Shown here in pieces: positions 9,084 to 19,442 of a stretch of DNA of 64,000 bases (within the stretch, counting starts at the first letter, position 1; each line of letters opens with the position of its first letter). Location: NCBI RefSeq assembly GCF_003025615.1, contig NZ_PYMJ01000007.1, positions 1-64,000 of the forward strand. The letters run 5' to 3'. The notes under the pieces were generated by a model. The model had not been told where the DNA came from and ran no database searches. It worked only from the letters and a program-made list of their open reading frames with translations. Origin of the DNA: Photobacterium frigidiphilum. GTDB taxonomy: Bacteria; Pseudomonadota; Gammaproteobacteria; Enterobacterales; Vibrionaceae. The translations under genes and the position numbers were made by a program.

Positions 9084-11546
9084 TTATTTAACTGAGACTG
9101 CTTTTAATTTCCAGATATTATTAACATAGTCACGGATACTACGGTCTGAACTGAATTTACCAACAAGTGCTGTATTCAAAATCGTTTTACGTGCCCATGT
9201 TGCTTGATCACGGTATTCCGCATCAATTTTTTCATGTGCTTTTACGTAGTCTGCGAAATCAGCAAGCACTAAGTATGGGTCACCACCATCCAGTAAGTTT
9301 TGGCGAATTGCCGATAACTGGCCAGGATTACCTGGGGTAAATTCGTCGGTATTCAATAAATCTAGCGACGCACGTAGAAGGCTATCAGCGTGGTAATAAC
9401 GGTAAGGGTCGTGACCCTCTTCTTTTTGTTTAAGAACTTCATCTACCAGTAAACCGAAGATAAAGATGTTTTCGTCGCCCACTTCTTCGCGGATCTCAAC
9501 GTTCGCACCGTCCATCGTACCGATAGTTAGTGCACCGTTAAGTGCAAGCTTCATGTTACCTGTACCCGACGCTTCTAGACCTGCTGTTGAAATCTGTTCA
9601 GACACGTCAGCCGCAGGAATAATGATTTCCGCAAGGCTTACACGGTAATCAGGTACGAATACAACTTTCAGCTTACCGCCAAGGCGAGGATCGTTATTTA
9701 CTTTGTCTGCAACTTTGTTAATTGCAAAAATAATATCTTTTGCTAATGCATAACCCGGTGCTGCTTTCGCAGCAAAGATAAACACACGTGGGTGCATATC
9801 AAACGTAGGTTCATTCAGCAAACGATGGTAAAGCGATAGAATATGAAGCAAATTCAAATGCTGACGCTTATATTCGTGTAGACGTTTAATTTGAACATCA
9901 AAGATTGCATTAGTATCAAGCTCGATACCCATGTTGTCTTGAACCCAATCAGCAAAACGTTGCTTGTTGTCTTTCTTCACTGCTAGGTAACGCTTCTGGA
10001 ATTTCTTATCTTCCGCAAATTTAGCTAAACCAGACAACTGCTCAAGTTTTGCAGGCCATTCTGTACCGATTTTTTCATTCACTAACTCAGTAAGACCTGG
10101 GTTACAGAACTTTAACCAACGACGTGGTGTAACACCGTTTGTAACGTTATGAAGACGACCTGGGAATAGTTCGTTGAATTCAGGGAATAAATCGCGTTTA
10201 ACTAACTCTGAGTGCAGAGCCGCTACGCCATTAACAGCGTAAGTACTGACCACACACAAGTTTGCCATACGAACCATACGCTGCTGGCCTTCTTCAATAA
10301 TAGAAAGCTTACGTTTGATTTCGTTGTTACCAGGCCACTTCTCTTCAACCAACGTCATGAAACGGTGGTTAATTTCGAAAATAATTTCCATATGACGCGG
10401 AAGCATGTCTGCGATTAGAGACTCGCTCCATCTTTCCAGTGCTTCAGGCAATAATGTGTGGTTAGTGTAAGCAAATACTTTCGATGAAATTGCCCATGCC
10501 GCATCCCAACCTAATTTGTGCTCATCAATAAGGATGCGCATTAGTTCAGGAATCGCAATTGTTGGGTGAGTATCATTTAGCTGAATAGATTCAAGTTTCG
10601 CAAGATCTTCAATTTTGTTACCAGCTGCAAAATGGCGACGAAGAATATCTGCTATAGAACATGCGCAATGGAAATACTGCTGCATTAAGCGCAATGTTTT
10701 ACCCTGATCATGATTGTCATTTGGGTAAAGCACTTTTGTTACGTTACCAGCTTCTAATTGGCCGTATTGTGCGCCAACGTAATCGCCATCGTTAAAGCGA
10801 GCTAGATTGAATGGCGCTGGTGAACGACATTCCCATAAACGCAGAGGGTAAACGCTCTTATTGTCGTAACCAACAATAGGAAGATCCCATGCAACACCTT
10901 CAACGGTCATTGCTGGAACCCAACGGCGACAACTAGTGCCCGCTTTATCTGTGTATGTTTCAACTGAACCAAACAAACCAACAGTTTGGCCGAGTTCAGG
11001 GCGAACAACTTCCCAAGGGTAACCCTCAATACCGCGCCACGCATCTGGCACTTCTACTTGATGTCCACCTTCAAAAGATTGGCTAAATAAACCGTATTCA
11101 TAATGAAGACCGTAACCAACTGCAGGGTATTCTTGCGCTGCTAAAGAATCCATAAAACATGCAGCTAGACGGCCAAGACCACCATTACCTAATGCGGGGT
11201 CGCGTTCTTCTTCAAGTAAATCTGTTAAGTTAAGCCCTAGCTCTTCTACTGCCGCGCTCACTTCTTCGTATAACCCCATGCTGATAAGGTTGTTACCAGT
11301 AAGGCGACCAATCAAGAATTCTAAAGAAAGGTAATTAACACTACGTACATTTTGTTCTGCAAGTTGCTTTTCCGTTTCTAGCAGGCTGCCGGTGCTGATC
11401 TCAGCTAATGCTTTGCCGACTGCTAGATACCAGCTTCGTGAGTCTGCTGTCTCTGGCGTTTTCGCATAAGTAGTCACTAAGTGTTTTTCTACTGATGCTT
11501 TAAATAAAGCTTTATCAAATTGTTGTGTTTGACCACGTGTAGTCAT
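9084..11546 (-). CDS. malP: Maltodextrin/glycogen phosphorylase
   Basis: This GT35 phosphorylase has 820 residues. It releases glucose-1-phosphate from the non-reducing ends of alpha-1,4-glucans in the cytoplasm. The pyridoxal-phosphate lysine lies in EASGTGNMKLALNGALTIGT (about residues 655-674). DPALGNGGLGRLAACFMDS and the NDTHPTIAIPELMR segment are also diagnostic. It is the first gene of the malP-malQ-glgB operon and diverges from malT across 478 bases carrying MalT-box-like sequences, so MalT activation by maltotriose is expected. GlgP paralogues are similar; the call as MalP rests on this neighbourhood. Confidence 0.95.
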   Translation of the reverse strand: MTTRGQTQQFDKALFKASVEKHLVTTYAKTPETADSRSWYLAVGKALAEISTGSLLETEKQLAEQNVRSVNYLSLEFLIGRLTGNNLISMGLYEEVSAAVEELGLNLTDLLEEERDPALGNGGLGRLAACFMDSLAAQEYPAVGYGLHYEYGLFSQSFEGGHQVEVPDAWRGIEGYPWEVVRPELGQTVGLFGSVETYTDKAGTSCRRWVPAMTVEGVAWDLPIVGYDNKSVYPLRLWECRSPAPFNLARFNDGDYVGAQYGQLEAGNVTKVLYPNDNHDQGKTLRLMQQYFHCACSIADILRRHFAAGNKIEDLAKLESIQLNDTHPTIAIPELMRILIDEHKLGWDAAWAISSKVFAYTNHTLLPEALERWSESLIADMLPRHMEIIFEINHRFMTLVEEKWPGNNEIKRKLSIIEEGQQRMVRMANLCVVSTYAVNGVAALHSELVKRDLFPEFNELFPGRLHNVTNGVTPRRWLKFCNPGLTELVNEKIGTEWPAKLEQLSGLAKFAEDKKFQKRYLAVKKDNKQRFADWVQDNMGIELDTNAIFDVQIKRLHEYKRQHLNLLHILSLYHRLLNEPTFDMHPRVFIFAAKAAPGYALAKDIIFAINKVADKVNNDPRLGGKLKVVFVPDYRVSLAEIIIPAADVSEQISTAGLEASGTGNMKLALNGALTIGTMDGANVEIREEVGDENIFIFGLLVDEVLKQKEEGHDPYRYYHADSLLRASLDLLNTDEFTPGNPGQLSAIRQNLLDGGDPYLVLADFADYVKAHEKIDAEYRDQATWARKTILNTALVGKFSSDRSIRDYVNNIWKLKAVSVK

Positions 11547-11610
11547 GGTTCATTCTCTCTCTAGGATTATTTCAACTGGAATCTATGTTGCCTGTGTTTA
11601 TTCATAAAAA

Positions 11611-11657
11611 CATCCTCCTAACTTTGGGGTATGAGGGATGAGTAGAAGGGGCGTAGG
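11611..11657. promoter_or_regulatory. Cluster of MalT-box-like sequences upstream of malP
   Basis: The MalT consensus is GGGGA(T/G)GAGG. This stretch holds GGGGTATGAGG (11626-11636), overlapping GGGATGAG (11635-11642), then GGGGCGTAGG (11648-11657), and GGAGGATG on the minus strand (11618-11611). They lie 65-110 bases upstream of the malP start, where MalT arrays occur in enterobacterial malP promoters. Individual matches are imperfect; the clustering is the evidence. Confidence 0.55.
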
Positions 11658-11806
11658 TAATCTTAACGGGTATTTTTTGTGACGCTCTCCATAAAAATAG
11701 GGTGTAGATGAATAATCACAAGCTAACCATGCAACCTAGTTCACACTTATGAATGAAACACTCATGTGCAACTACCCTCTTAATTTTTCATGTCAGACGC
11801 ACATTA

Positions 11807-11822
11807 TGTGAAGTGGTTCATA
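11807..11822. promoter_or_regulatory. CRP-like site in the malT/malP intergenic region
   Basis: TGTGA-N6-TCATA matches the CRP consensus TGTGA-N6-TCACA at 9 of 10 conserved bases. It lies about 200 bases upstream of malT, whose E. coli orthologue is activated by cAMP-CRP. A further MalT-box-like GGGATGAG lies beside it at 11829-11836. Confidence 0.5.
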
Positions 11823-12024
11823 TTTTTAGGGATGAGAGACAATAGAAGGACGCTTTAAACCCATGAGAAAGGTAAAGTTATGGTTAGGATCAAATATTGT
11901 AGTAGCCATTTACTGCATGATTTTGATTAGCAAGTAGCATAAATCACATACTTACTATTCCTTTGTAACCAAAGGAAGATTTCAAATCGGATCTTGAACC
12001 CTTATAAAAGACGTAAAGAATACT

Positions 12025-14733
12025 ATGTGGATACCTTCGAAACTTACTCGACCAGCACGCCTTCATAACGCAATTCTTCGTTCTCGATTGCTGGAAAGCC
12101 TCGATCAAGCGCCTTATTATCGCCTTGTTCTTTTTCGTTCGCCTGCCGGTTACGGTAAAACAACAATGGCCGCGCAGTGGTTGAATAAACACTCACATAC
12201 TGGATGGTTTAACGTTGATGAAAGTGATAACGATACCTTTAGGTTTGCAAACTATTTACTGCAATCCATTAATAAAGCAACAAACAATGCCTGCTTAAAA
12301 ACCCAAGCAATGGCAGAACGCCGCCAATTTGCGTGTTTAACAACGCTCTTTAGTGAATTATTTGGTGAATTATCAGATTATGATGAACAAACATATTTAG
12401 TTCTTGATGATTACCATGTGATCAATAATGAAGAGATCCATGAAGGTATGCGCTTTTTCCTCAAGCACATGCCAGATTGCGTCACATTAGTGGTTACCAG
12501 CCGTACACAACCGCCACTCGGCACTGCAAATTTACGAGTACGCGATTTACTGATTGAGGTGGATAACCATTTACTGGCTTTTGATCAAGAAGAGACCGAA
12601 CGCTTTTTTCACAAGCGAGTCTCTTCAGAGATTGAAACAACAGTACTCAATTCACTACGAGAACAAGTCGAAGGTTGGCCATCAGCTTTACAACTTATCG
12701 CACTGCATGCACAACAAAAACCGAATAACCTGGCGGAGTCTGCCCTTTCAATGGCAAACTTTAACCGCGGGCATTTGTGGGACTACCTAGCAGAAGAAGT
12801 CTTTGACCAATTAGATCGTGAAACCCAGCAATTTTTATTACAGTGTTCAGTATTAGATATTTTCAATGCTGAATTAGTGTCTGACTTAACGGGTCGTAGC
12901 GATGCTCTCTCTATGTTGGAATCACTCAACCGCTTTGGTTTATTCTTAAATACACTTGAAGGTGCTGATAACTGGTATCGCTTCCATAACCTTTTCGCTG
13001 AATTTTTACGCCACCAGCGCTACTCTCAAATTCCACAACAACGAACAGAGTTACACAACAATGCCGCAAAAGCATGGCTAAAACAAAACCGTCCACAACA
13101 AGCTTTAATGCATGCAATGAAAAGTAAAAATGAAGATCTCACCATAGAGATCCTGACTGATTACGGCTGGAATATGTACCATCACGGAGAATTAAAACTC
13201 TTAGAAGATTCCATTTCTGCACTTAGTACTGAAAAACTATTCAGCGCACCGCGCCTTACCTTATTACGCGCTTGGCTAGCACAAAGTCAGCACCGCTATG
13301 ATGATGTTGGTGAGTTAATCGCTGAATCTGAAGAAGAAATGAAACAACGTAATTTGGTGTTAGACGATGGATTACAAGGTGAGTTTAATGCACTTCGTGC
13401 TCAAGTTGCCATCAACCAAAGTAAACCAGTAGATGCATTAGTGTTATCTGAACAAGCATTAGGACAGTTGCCTTCAACAACATACCGAAGTCGCATTGTT
13501 GCCACCTCTGTTGTAGGTGAAGTACACCACTGTTTAGGTAATCTCAGCCGTGCATTGCCGATGATGCAGCAAACAGAAAAAATGGCACGTCAGTACCATG
13601 TATATCATCAAGCCCTGTGGGCTCTATTGCAACAAAGTGAAATTCTCGTCGCTCAAGGTTATGTTCAAGCTGCGTTTGAATTACTCGACCAAGCCTATCG
13701 CCTAGTAAAAGAGCAACATCTACAACAAGTTCCTCTTCATGAATTTCTGTTACGCCTACGCGCTCAGATTTTATGGTGCTGGAACCGACTCGATGAAGCA
13801 GAAGAATGTGCCCATAAGAGCTTAGAAGTACTCGCACCCTTTGATGACACCAAGTCATTGCATGCTTACTCAATGCTGGCGCGTATTGCACTTAGTCGTG
13901 GTGAGATAGATAAAGCAGCACGTTATTTAGAATTGTGTAACAGCTTAATGGAACGCGCTGATTATCATATTGACTGGCGTGCAAACACCGATTTGTCTAA
14001 CCTTTTTTACTGGCAGATAAAAGGTGAAAAAGACAATATCGCTAACTGGTTGCATCAAGCTGAACGTCCTGATAGCGCTTGTAACCACTTCCAGCAATTA
14101 CAATGGCGAAACATCGCCCGTGCCTGCATCATTTTAGAAGACTACCATCAAGCAGAAGAAATCTTCGCTATGCTTGAGGATAATTGTAAAGCACACAGCT
14201 TAATAACGGATAGTAATCGTAACCTTGTTATACAATCCATTCTGTGTAAAAAACAAGGCCAACGCAAAATTGCTCTTGAACACCTAAAACAAGCATTAAC
14301 CTTGACGAACAGTACTGGCATGATCGGTAACTTTCTGTGTGATGCAAATGAAATTTGTGATTTACTACAAGAGTTGGTTGATACTAAACAGTTGAATGAA
14401 TTAGAACTTCATCGAGTACAGCAACTTCTTCGTGAAATGACCAGCAAAGAACGTAACCGTTCAGTACACTTTGATGAAAACTTTGTCGAAAAGCTTCTAA
14501 ACCTTCCTGATGTACCAGAGCTGATTCGTACAAGCCCACTGACTCAACGTGAATGGCAAGTGCTTGGCTTAATTTACGCAGGTTTTAGCAACGAACAAAT
14601 TGCATCTGAACTCGATGTTGCTTCTACAACGATCAAAACACATATTCGTAATTTGTATCAAAAATTGAATATTGCAAATCGCCAGCAAGCAATAGATACA
14701 GCAGAGAACTTACTTAAACTAATGGGCTTTTAA
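12025..14733 (+). CDS. malT: Maltotriose- and ATP-dependent transcriptional activator MalT
   Basis: The 902-residue protein matches E. coli MalT (901). It begins [15 protein letters not shown], aligning with the E. coli N-terminus, which fixes the start although the ribosome-binding site is weak. The Walker A is SPAGYGKTT (about 39-47) and the Walker B region YLVLDDYH (about 129-136), forming a STAND-type NTPase. A long helical repeat sensor follows, with a C-terminal LuxR-type helix-turn-helix ([20 protein letters not shown], about 837-856). It activates maltodextrin genes when bound to ATP and maltotriose. It is divergent from its target malPQ-glgB. Confidence 0.96.
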   Translation: MWIPSKLTRPARLHNAILRSRLLESLDQAPYYRLVLFRSPAGYGKTTMAAQWLNKHSHTGWFNVDESDNDTFRFANYLLQSINKATNNACLKTQAMAERRQFACLTTLFSELFGELSDYDEQTYLVLDDYHVINNEEIHEGMRFFLKHMPDCVTLVVTSRTQPPLGTANLRVRDLLIEVDNHLLAFDQEETERFFHKRVSSEIETTVLNSLREQVEGWPSALQLIALHAQQKPNNLAESALSMANFNRGHLWDYLAEEVFDQLDRETQQFLLQCSVLDIFNAELVSDLTGRSDALSMLESLNRFGLFLNTLEGADNWYRFHNLFAEFLRHQRYSQIPQQRTELHNNAAKAWLKQNRPQQALMHAMKSKNEDLTIEILTDYGWNMYHHGELKLLEDSISALSTEKLFSAPRLTLLRAWLAQSQHRYDDVGELIAESEEEMKQRNLVLDDGLQGEFNALRAQVAINQSKPVDALVLSEQALGQLPSTTYRSRIVATSVVGEVHHCLGNLSRALPMMQQTEKMARQYHVYHQALWALLQQSEILVAQGYVQAAFELLDQAYRLVKEQHLQQVPLHEFLLRLRAQILWCWNRLDEAEECAHKSLEVLAPFDDTKSLHAYSMLARIALSRGEIDKAARYLELCNSLMERADYHIDWRANTDLSNLFYWQIKGEKDNIANWLHQAERPDSACNHFQQLQWRNIARACIILEDYHQAEEIFAMLEDNCKAHSLITDSNRNLVIQSILCKKQGQRKIALEHLKQALTLTNSTGMIGNFLCDANEICDLLQELVDTKQLNELELHRVQQLLREMTSKERNRSVHFDENFVEKLLNLPDVPELIRTSPLTQREWQVLGLIYAGFSNEQIASELDVASTTIKTHIRNLYQKLNIANRQQAIDTAENLLKLMGF

Positions 14734-14820
14734 AGAAAGCTATACACTATAAGTCCATTCAGCGAGTGTTTGAGAGTATAATTCTCATGCACTCGCCCAT
14801 TAACCGGTTAAGGATAACCA

Positions 14821-15507
14821 ATGATTGAATGGATGAAAGATCGCATCTGGTACATCGATATGCCGCTTAAAGTAAATGGCATACCTGTGGGCAGTCGTAT
14901 GACGGTGATCAGGCTAGAAAATGATAAACTTCTGATTCATTCTCCGGTTCAACTTACCACTCATCTGCAATTAGAGTTAACTAAATTAGGGAAAATTCAA
15001 GCAATCGTCACACCCAATATGAATCATCATTTGTTTTTATCAGAATGGTGGCTCGCCTACCCTGATGCGTATTTTTTCGCCCCACCAGGCTTACAACAAA
15101 AAAGAACTGATTTAGTATTCGATGACGCATTAGGCGCAACAACACCTGAGTTATGGCGAAATCAATTACTCCAAACGATTTTACGTGGCAGCGATTCAAT
15201 GGAAGAAATTGTATTCTGTGATCCACAATCTAAAACATTAATCGTTGGCGATACATTGGCGTGGCTACACAATAGCTATAACCCACTCACACTGACACTA
15301 GCCTTCATTAATGGATGTTATTACCGCCCTGCTATGCCTTTATATTGGCGATTATCATTCAAAGATAAGACCCGCTTACGCCAATCTATTCAAGAAATTC
15401 TTACATGGCCTTTCGATCGTATAATCTTATCTCACGGATTAGTTATTCCAGAGAATGGTAAAAAAATATTTTCTGATGCCTTTCACTGGGTACTTCAAGG
15501 CAAATAG
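14821..15507 (+). CDS. DUF4336 domain protein (metallo-beta-lactamase-like fold)
   Basis: The 228-residue cytoplasmic protein resembles DUF4336 proteins, distant relatives of the metallo-beta-lactamase fold. Matching features are an N-terminal IWYIDMPLKVNGIPVGSRMTVIRL, a TPNMNHHLF loop at the usual metal-motif position, LIVGDTLAWL with an Asp, and ILSHGLVI with a late His. The canonical HxHxDH motif is not intact, so metal binding is uncertain. AGGA precedes the ATG. It follows malT by 87 bases in the same direction and may be read through from it, but no functional link is known. Confidence 0.75.
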   Translation: MIEWMKDRIWYIDMPLKVNGIPVGSRMTVIRLENDKLLIHSPVQLTTHLQLELTKLGKIQAIVTPNMNHHLFLSEWWLAYPDAYFFAPPGLQQKRTDLVFDDALGATTPELWRNQLLQTILRGSDSMEEIVFCDPQSKTLIVGDTLAWLHNSYNPLTLTLAFINGCYYRPAMPLYWRLSFKDKTRLRQSIQEILTWPFDRIILSHGLVIPENGKKIFSDAFHWVLQGK

Positions 15508-15708
15508 TTCTAATTATTGATATCTACATTAACGAAAACATGCAGCTTACCCGCATAACTGCATGTTCAATAACCCACCAATAAAAAACACCGTACAAAT
15601 AGTTATTGCACAATGTTTTTTATGGGAGTAATATCCTCACCATTGAAAACATAAGAACAACATTAAGTAAATAATATGTTGTCATAAATATAATTAGGAT
15701 TATAAATA

Positions 15709-16356
15709 ATGAACAAATTCATGCTGCTTCCCCTTGCAACTCTTTTAGCGACAACTTTTACTGCACAAGCGGAAACGACTGAAACAACACAACAAAACCT
15801 GACACAAAACTTCAGCTACGTTTCAGGTGGTTTACAGATTTCGACTTATAATCATGATCTTAAATCATCACGATTGGGCAAAACGGACAATACTGCTGGT
15901 ATGTATTTACGTGGTAGCTGGAACTTCACTGACAACTTCTTCGTGGAAACACGTGGTGATGCAACCGTTAAAGATGATCTAACTATCTCTAACAGCGTAC
16001 TAGGCTTAGGTTACTTCCACCCAATCAATAACGACTTAACCGTATACGGTTTGGCTGGTTTCTCTAGTACATTAAACGAATTAGAATTATCTAATACATC
16101 TAATGTTTCTCACGTACGCCGCGTTGATGATTCAGGTATTACAGGTGAAATCGGTGCGCGTTACCAGCTAATGAGCAAGTGGACTGTTGAGCCAGCGGTA
16201 CGTGTTGCTGATTACGACAAAGCAATGTACGAAGTTCGCCTTGGCAACAACATTAAAGTATCTGACCATATGAGCATTGAAGCAAACCTAATGCACCGCG
16301 ATTATGATGTACGCAAAGAAATGAGCTACCAGCTAGGTGCTCGTTACAGCTTCTAA
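15709..16356 (+). CDS. Small outer-membrane beta-barrel protein
   Basis: The 215-residue protein has a Sec signal peptide (residues 1-21, cleavage after AQA). The mature part alternates hydrophobic and polar residues in amphipathic strands (GMYLRGSWNFTDNFFVETRG, LGLGYFHPINNDLTVYGLAGF) and ends in a terminal aromatic (GARYSF), as outer-membrane barrels do. The length fits an 8-strand barrel of the OmpA/OmpX/Ail type. The ATG follows AGGATTATAAATA. A strong terminator follows. Function is not predictable; it could be an adhesin, a stress barrel or a structural protein. Confidence 0.75.
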   Translation: MNKFMLLPLATLLATTFTAQAETTETTQQNLTQNFSYVSGGLQISTYNHDLKSSRLGKTDNTAGMYLRGSWNFTDNFFVETRGDATVKDDLTISNSVLGLGYFHPINNDLTVYGLAGFSSTLNELELSNTSNVSHVRRVDDSGITGEIGARYQLMSKWTVEPAVRVADYDKAMYEVRLGNNIKVSDHMSIEANLMHRDYDVRKEMSYQLGARYSF

Positions 16357-16380
16357 TACAGAACCTGTCACTTTCTTTAA

Positions 16381-16414
16381 AAACGGCTTAACATCTTGAT
16401 GTTAAGCCGTTTTT
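16381..16414 (+). terminator. Rho-independent terminator after the beta-barrel gene
   Basis: AAACGGCTTAACAT (16381-16394) pairs with ATGTTAAGCCGTTT (16399-16412) around CTTG, followed by a T-rich run. The hairpin begins 25 bases after the stop codon. Confidence 0.9.
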
Positions 16415-16557
16415 GTTTTTTCAATTTGAATCAATCCATTTGTATGATGTAAATCAATTTAGCGTTAATCCTCTAGGCGTATATTTAACACCACAAGGAA
16501 TGGGTAGAAATAAATCATCACCCATAAATATGCACCACATTTACAGGAGTATTATAA

Positions 16558-16830
16558 ATGGACGCTTCCAAAGTATATTTACGTGATTTTCTTGGGTTGA
16601 TTCTCGTTATTCTCTCGGTTCTCGCACTACTAGGCGCTATTTTCGATGTTCTTGCCGTATTGAATTACGTATCTGATGAAAAAGCACGGGCCTCAGTCTA
16701 CCTCCATGAATCGCTACCGTTATTAATCTGTATATTGCCAACATTCATTATTGCTAAAATCATTAATCGACCATCGTGGATTATTGGCAGTGAAGACTAC
16801 CGCCTAATGATGGCAAAAAAGATTCATTAG
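16558..16830 (+). CDS. Small two-helix membrane protein, unknown function
   Basis: The 90-residue protein has two predicted membrane helices (about residues 11-37, FLGLILVILSVLALLGAIFD, and 52-68, LPLLICILPTFIIAKII) separated by a short charged loop. AGGAG lies eight bases upstream of the ATG. No family is recognised. It precedes the alpha/beta hydrolase gene by 45 bases and may be co-transcribed with it. Confidence 0.65.
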   Translation: MDASKVYLRDFLGLILVILSVLALLGAIFDVLAVLNYVSDEKARASVYLHESLPLLICILPTFIIAKIINRPSWIIGSEDYRLMMAKKIH

Positions 16831-16875
16831 GTGCAGCTCTACCTAGGGCGTGTATTTAAAGGGAAGTTATAGAAC

Positions 16876-17664
16876 GTGGGCAATCAAAGTATGAAAACAT
16901 TGAATGCATCCAATACACATCCCATCGTGTTAATTCGTGGATTATTACGTGAACAGCGACATTGGGGGGATTTTCTAAATCAACTCATTACGCAATTCCC
17001 TAATCGCCAAATAATCTGTGTCGATTTAGCTGGCAATGGAAAGCGTCATAAACTGCAATCACCCAACAATATTCCAGCAATGGTGCAAGATTTACGTATT
17101 AAATTACACCTAAAGCTTACTACTGATACCCCCGTTGACTTGATTGCTCTTTCAATGGGAGGGATGATTGCAATTAGCTGGATGACGCTTTTTCCTGCTG
17201 AAATACGCTCTGCCATTTTAATGAATACCAGCGTACGACCACTGTCTCCGTTTTATCAACGCTTGAACTGGCGACAATACCTAACCATTGTTCGTATGCT
17301 ATTAAGTCAATCAGAACAACAAGAAACGTTAATATTCAACATGACATCGAACCAACCAATACAAGCGAAAGTCATTGAAAATTGGACACAATGGAAAAAC
17401 GAGTGCCCTATAACAGCAAAAAATGCATTCAATCAACTGTATGCATCCGCTATGTTCCGCTTTACTGATAAACCTAAACAACCAGTCATGTTACTTGGAT
17501 CATCAAACGATCGCCTAGTCAGCCATCAATGCAGCAAGGCACTTTCTAAACATGCTGAGTGGCCATTAATTAGCCACTCTACGGCAGGACATGATCTCAC
17601 TTTAGATGAACCAGAATGGGTGAGTAAACAAGCTGCCGCGTTTTATGCGCGATTGCCTAAATAG
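16876..17664 (+). CDS. Alpha/beta-hydrolase fold protein
   Basis: The 262-residue protein has the alpha/beta-hydrolase layout. An N-terminal PIVLIRGLLREQRHWGDF oxyanion-loop region leads to a nucleophile elbow ALSMGGMI (Ser at about residue 98). A late acid (LLGSSNDRLV) and a catalytic His in TAGHDLTLDEPEWV complete the triad. The substrate is unknown; such proteins include esterases and BioH- or MenH-like enzymes. The start is either GTG 16876 (GGGAAG upstream) or ATG 16891; the first five residues are not diagnostic. It converges on the M16 gene downstream. Confidence 0.82.
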   Translation: MGNQSMKTLNASNTHPIVLIRGLLREQRHWGDFLNQLITQFPNRQIICVDLAGNGKRHKLQSPNNIPAMVQDLRIKLHLKLTTDTPVDLIALSMGGMIAISWMTLFPAEIRSAILMNTSVRPLSPFYQRLNWRQYLTIVRMLLSQSEQQETLIFNMTSNQPIQAKVIENWTQWKNECPITAKNAFNQLYASAMFRFTDKPKQPVMLLGSSNDRLVSHQCSKALSKHAEWPLISHSTAGHDLTLDEPEWVSKQAAAFYARLPK

Positions 17665-17692
17665 TTTCGATTCTTGGTTTATATAATTAGCT

Positions 17693-19429
17693 TTAACCGC
17701 CAAACCCGACTTGCTCAATATTGAGCATCTCAACGGAACCGTATTTACTCACAAACGGTTGAAGTTCTGCAGCTTGGCCTATCATCACAAACTGTAAGTT
17801 TTTATTCGGGAAATATTGGTTAACTAGGCTTTGCGTTTCATCAAGCGTCAGAGAATCGATCTGATTTTCAAAGTTGTTAATATAACTTTCGTTAATACTG
17901 TAAACGTACATATCACCTAACATATCAGCCAATTGCTCCGACGTTTCATAACGTGGTGGAAACTGACCTTTCAAATAGGCTTTTGCTGAATCAAGTGTTT
18001 CCTGATCGACCCCTTTTTCCCATAGGCGTTCATACGTTGCTATTGCTAAATCAACCGCTTGTTCTGTTGTTGACGTTTGCGTGAACGAACTAATTGAAAA
18101 TAAACCCGATTGAGACCAAGCACTAAAGCCAGAACCAGCCCCGTAAGTTAATCCTGAATTTACTCGCAATTCATCGTTAAGCCATGATGTAAAACGCCCA
18201 CCTAAAATGGTATTAACTAATTGAATGCCAATATAATCGGGATTGTCTTTCGCTATACCGACCCCACCAAAAATAAACGTGGTTTCAGTTGCGTTGGCTT
18301 TATTGACCACCAGCACTCGACTCTTATCCATTACTGGAACAGCATAATTTAAATCAAGTTGCGGAACAGGTTGGGTATTATTCCAATCTGCAAATAAGGC
18401 TTCTAATTCAAGCTTCATCAAGTTGGAGTTGAAATCACCTACCACGGTAATCGCTGTATTGACTGGCTGGTAATAAGAGTTATGGAACGTGGCTAATTGT
18501 TTAGGCGTAATGGCCGCTATTGACTGTTGATCACCCTCTACAGGGTTGGCATATGCATGTTTATCAAACACAAACTTTGAGTAATAACCCCGAATAACCT
18601 TATTTGGGCTTTCTTTTTGCTGCGCCAATAACTCTACATTCTGTTTTTGAAATTTAGCAAATTCTTTCGCATTAAAGGTCGGCTCAGTCAGTACCGATTT
18701 AATCACATCAAACATGACATCTGCATCTTTCGCAAGAAAGTCGGCATTGATATAGCTCGATTCTTTATTCGATCCCGCTTCAAAACCGGCTCCGATATTA
18801 TCGGTAACCTGCTCTAACTGCACTTTGTTATATTTCTTAGAACCCAATAACAAGCCTTCCGCTGTCATTGAAGCTAAGCCAGAAATAGGATCGTTCACTG
18901 AACCCGCTTTAACAATCGCTTTCACAGTAATAACAGGAATATCATGTTTTTCTAGCAAATAAACGGTCATGCCATTTGCAAGTACTGCTTTCTTGTATTC
19001 GGGAAAAGAAAACTGCCCTTTTTTCACCGTACCACCCTTCTTTTCAACAATTAGTAAGCTATCGCCTCTAGCTCCAGCTAAACGTTCGGTATCTGTTTTA
19101 TCTTCAAAACCCAAAAATTGTGGCGTTGGCTTTATACCACTTACACTAACCACACTTGAAGCCTTATCATCGTTCGATGTTGCCGAAGAATCCATTATTA
19201 CGCCTACCTTTCCCGCGGGGTTGTTTGTTTCAAAAGCGGTATTCGGTGCTATCGAATCAGATGCTGTTTTACTAAAAATCGCTGTTTTCTGCTCAGTTAC
19301 CGCAATCGTCTGCTCCATCGTTCCTTCATTGGCTGCCGCTTGCATAGTGGTATTATTAGCGCTTGGTGGAATGGTACAGGCGACAAGTGCCAAGCTAAAA
19401 GCGACTAAAATAGGTAATTTTATCGTCAT
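17693..19429 (-). CDS. M16 peptidase homologue, lipoprotein, probably non-catalytic partner subunit
   Basis: The best start is ATG 19429, with GAGGAG eight bases upstream, giving 578 residues. The lipobox LALVAC anchors it in the envelope. Two M16 (pitrilysin/insulinase) repeats follow a ~130-residue low-complexity N-terminal linker. Where active enzymes have HxxEH, this protein reads SGLASMTAEG, so the zinc site is missing. The C-terminal half keeps the RFTSWLNDELRVNSGLTYGAG segment typical of M16 partner domains. It starts about 13 bases after the stop of the active M16 gene. The two probably form one heteromeric envelope peptidase. Confidence 0.88.
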   Translation of the reverse strand: MTIKLPILVAFSLALVACTIPPSANNTTMQAAANEGTMEQTIAVTEQKTAIFSKTASDSIAPNTAFETNNPAGKVGVIMDSSATSNDDKASSVVSVSGIKPTPQFLGFEDKTDTERLAGARGDSLLIVEKKGGTVKKGQFSFPEYKKAVLANGMTVYLLEKHDIPVITVKAIVKAGSVNDPISGLASMTAEGLLLGSKKYNKVQLEQVTDNIGAGFEAGSNKESSYINADFLAKDADVMFDVIKSVLTEPTFNAKEFAKFQKQNVELLAQQKESPNKVIRGYYSKFVFDKHAYANPVEGDQQSIAAITPKQLATFHNSYYQPVNTAITVVGDFNSNLMKLELEALFADWNNTQPVPQLDLNYAVPVMDKSRVLVVNKANATETTFIFGGVGIAKDNPDYIGIQLVNTILGGRFTSWLNDELRVNSGLTYGAGSGFSAWSQSGLFSISSFTQTSTTEQAVDLAIATYERLWEKGVDQETLDSAKAYLKGQFPPRYETSEQLADMLGDMYVYSINESYINNFENQIDSLTLDETQSLVNQYFPNKNLQFVMIGQAAELQPFVSKYGSVEMLNIEQVGFGG

Positions 19430-19442
19430 TAGTTTCACTCCT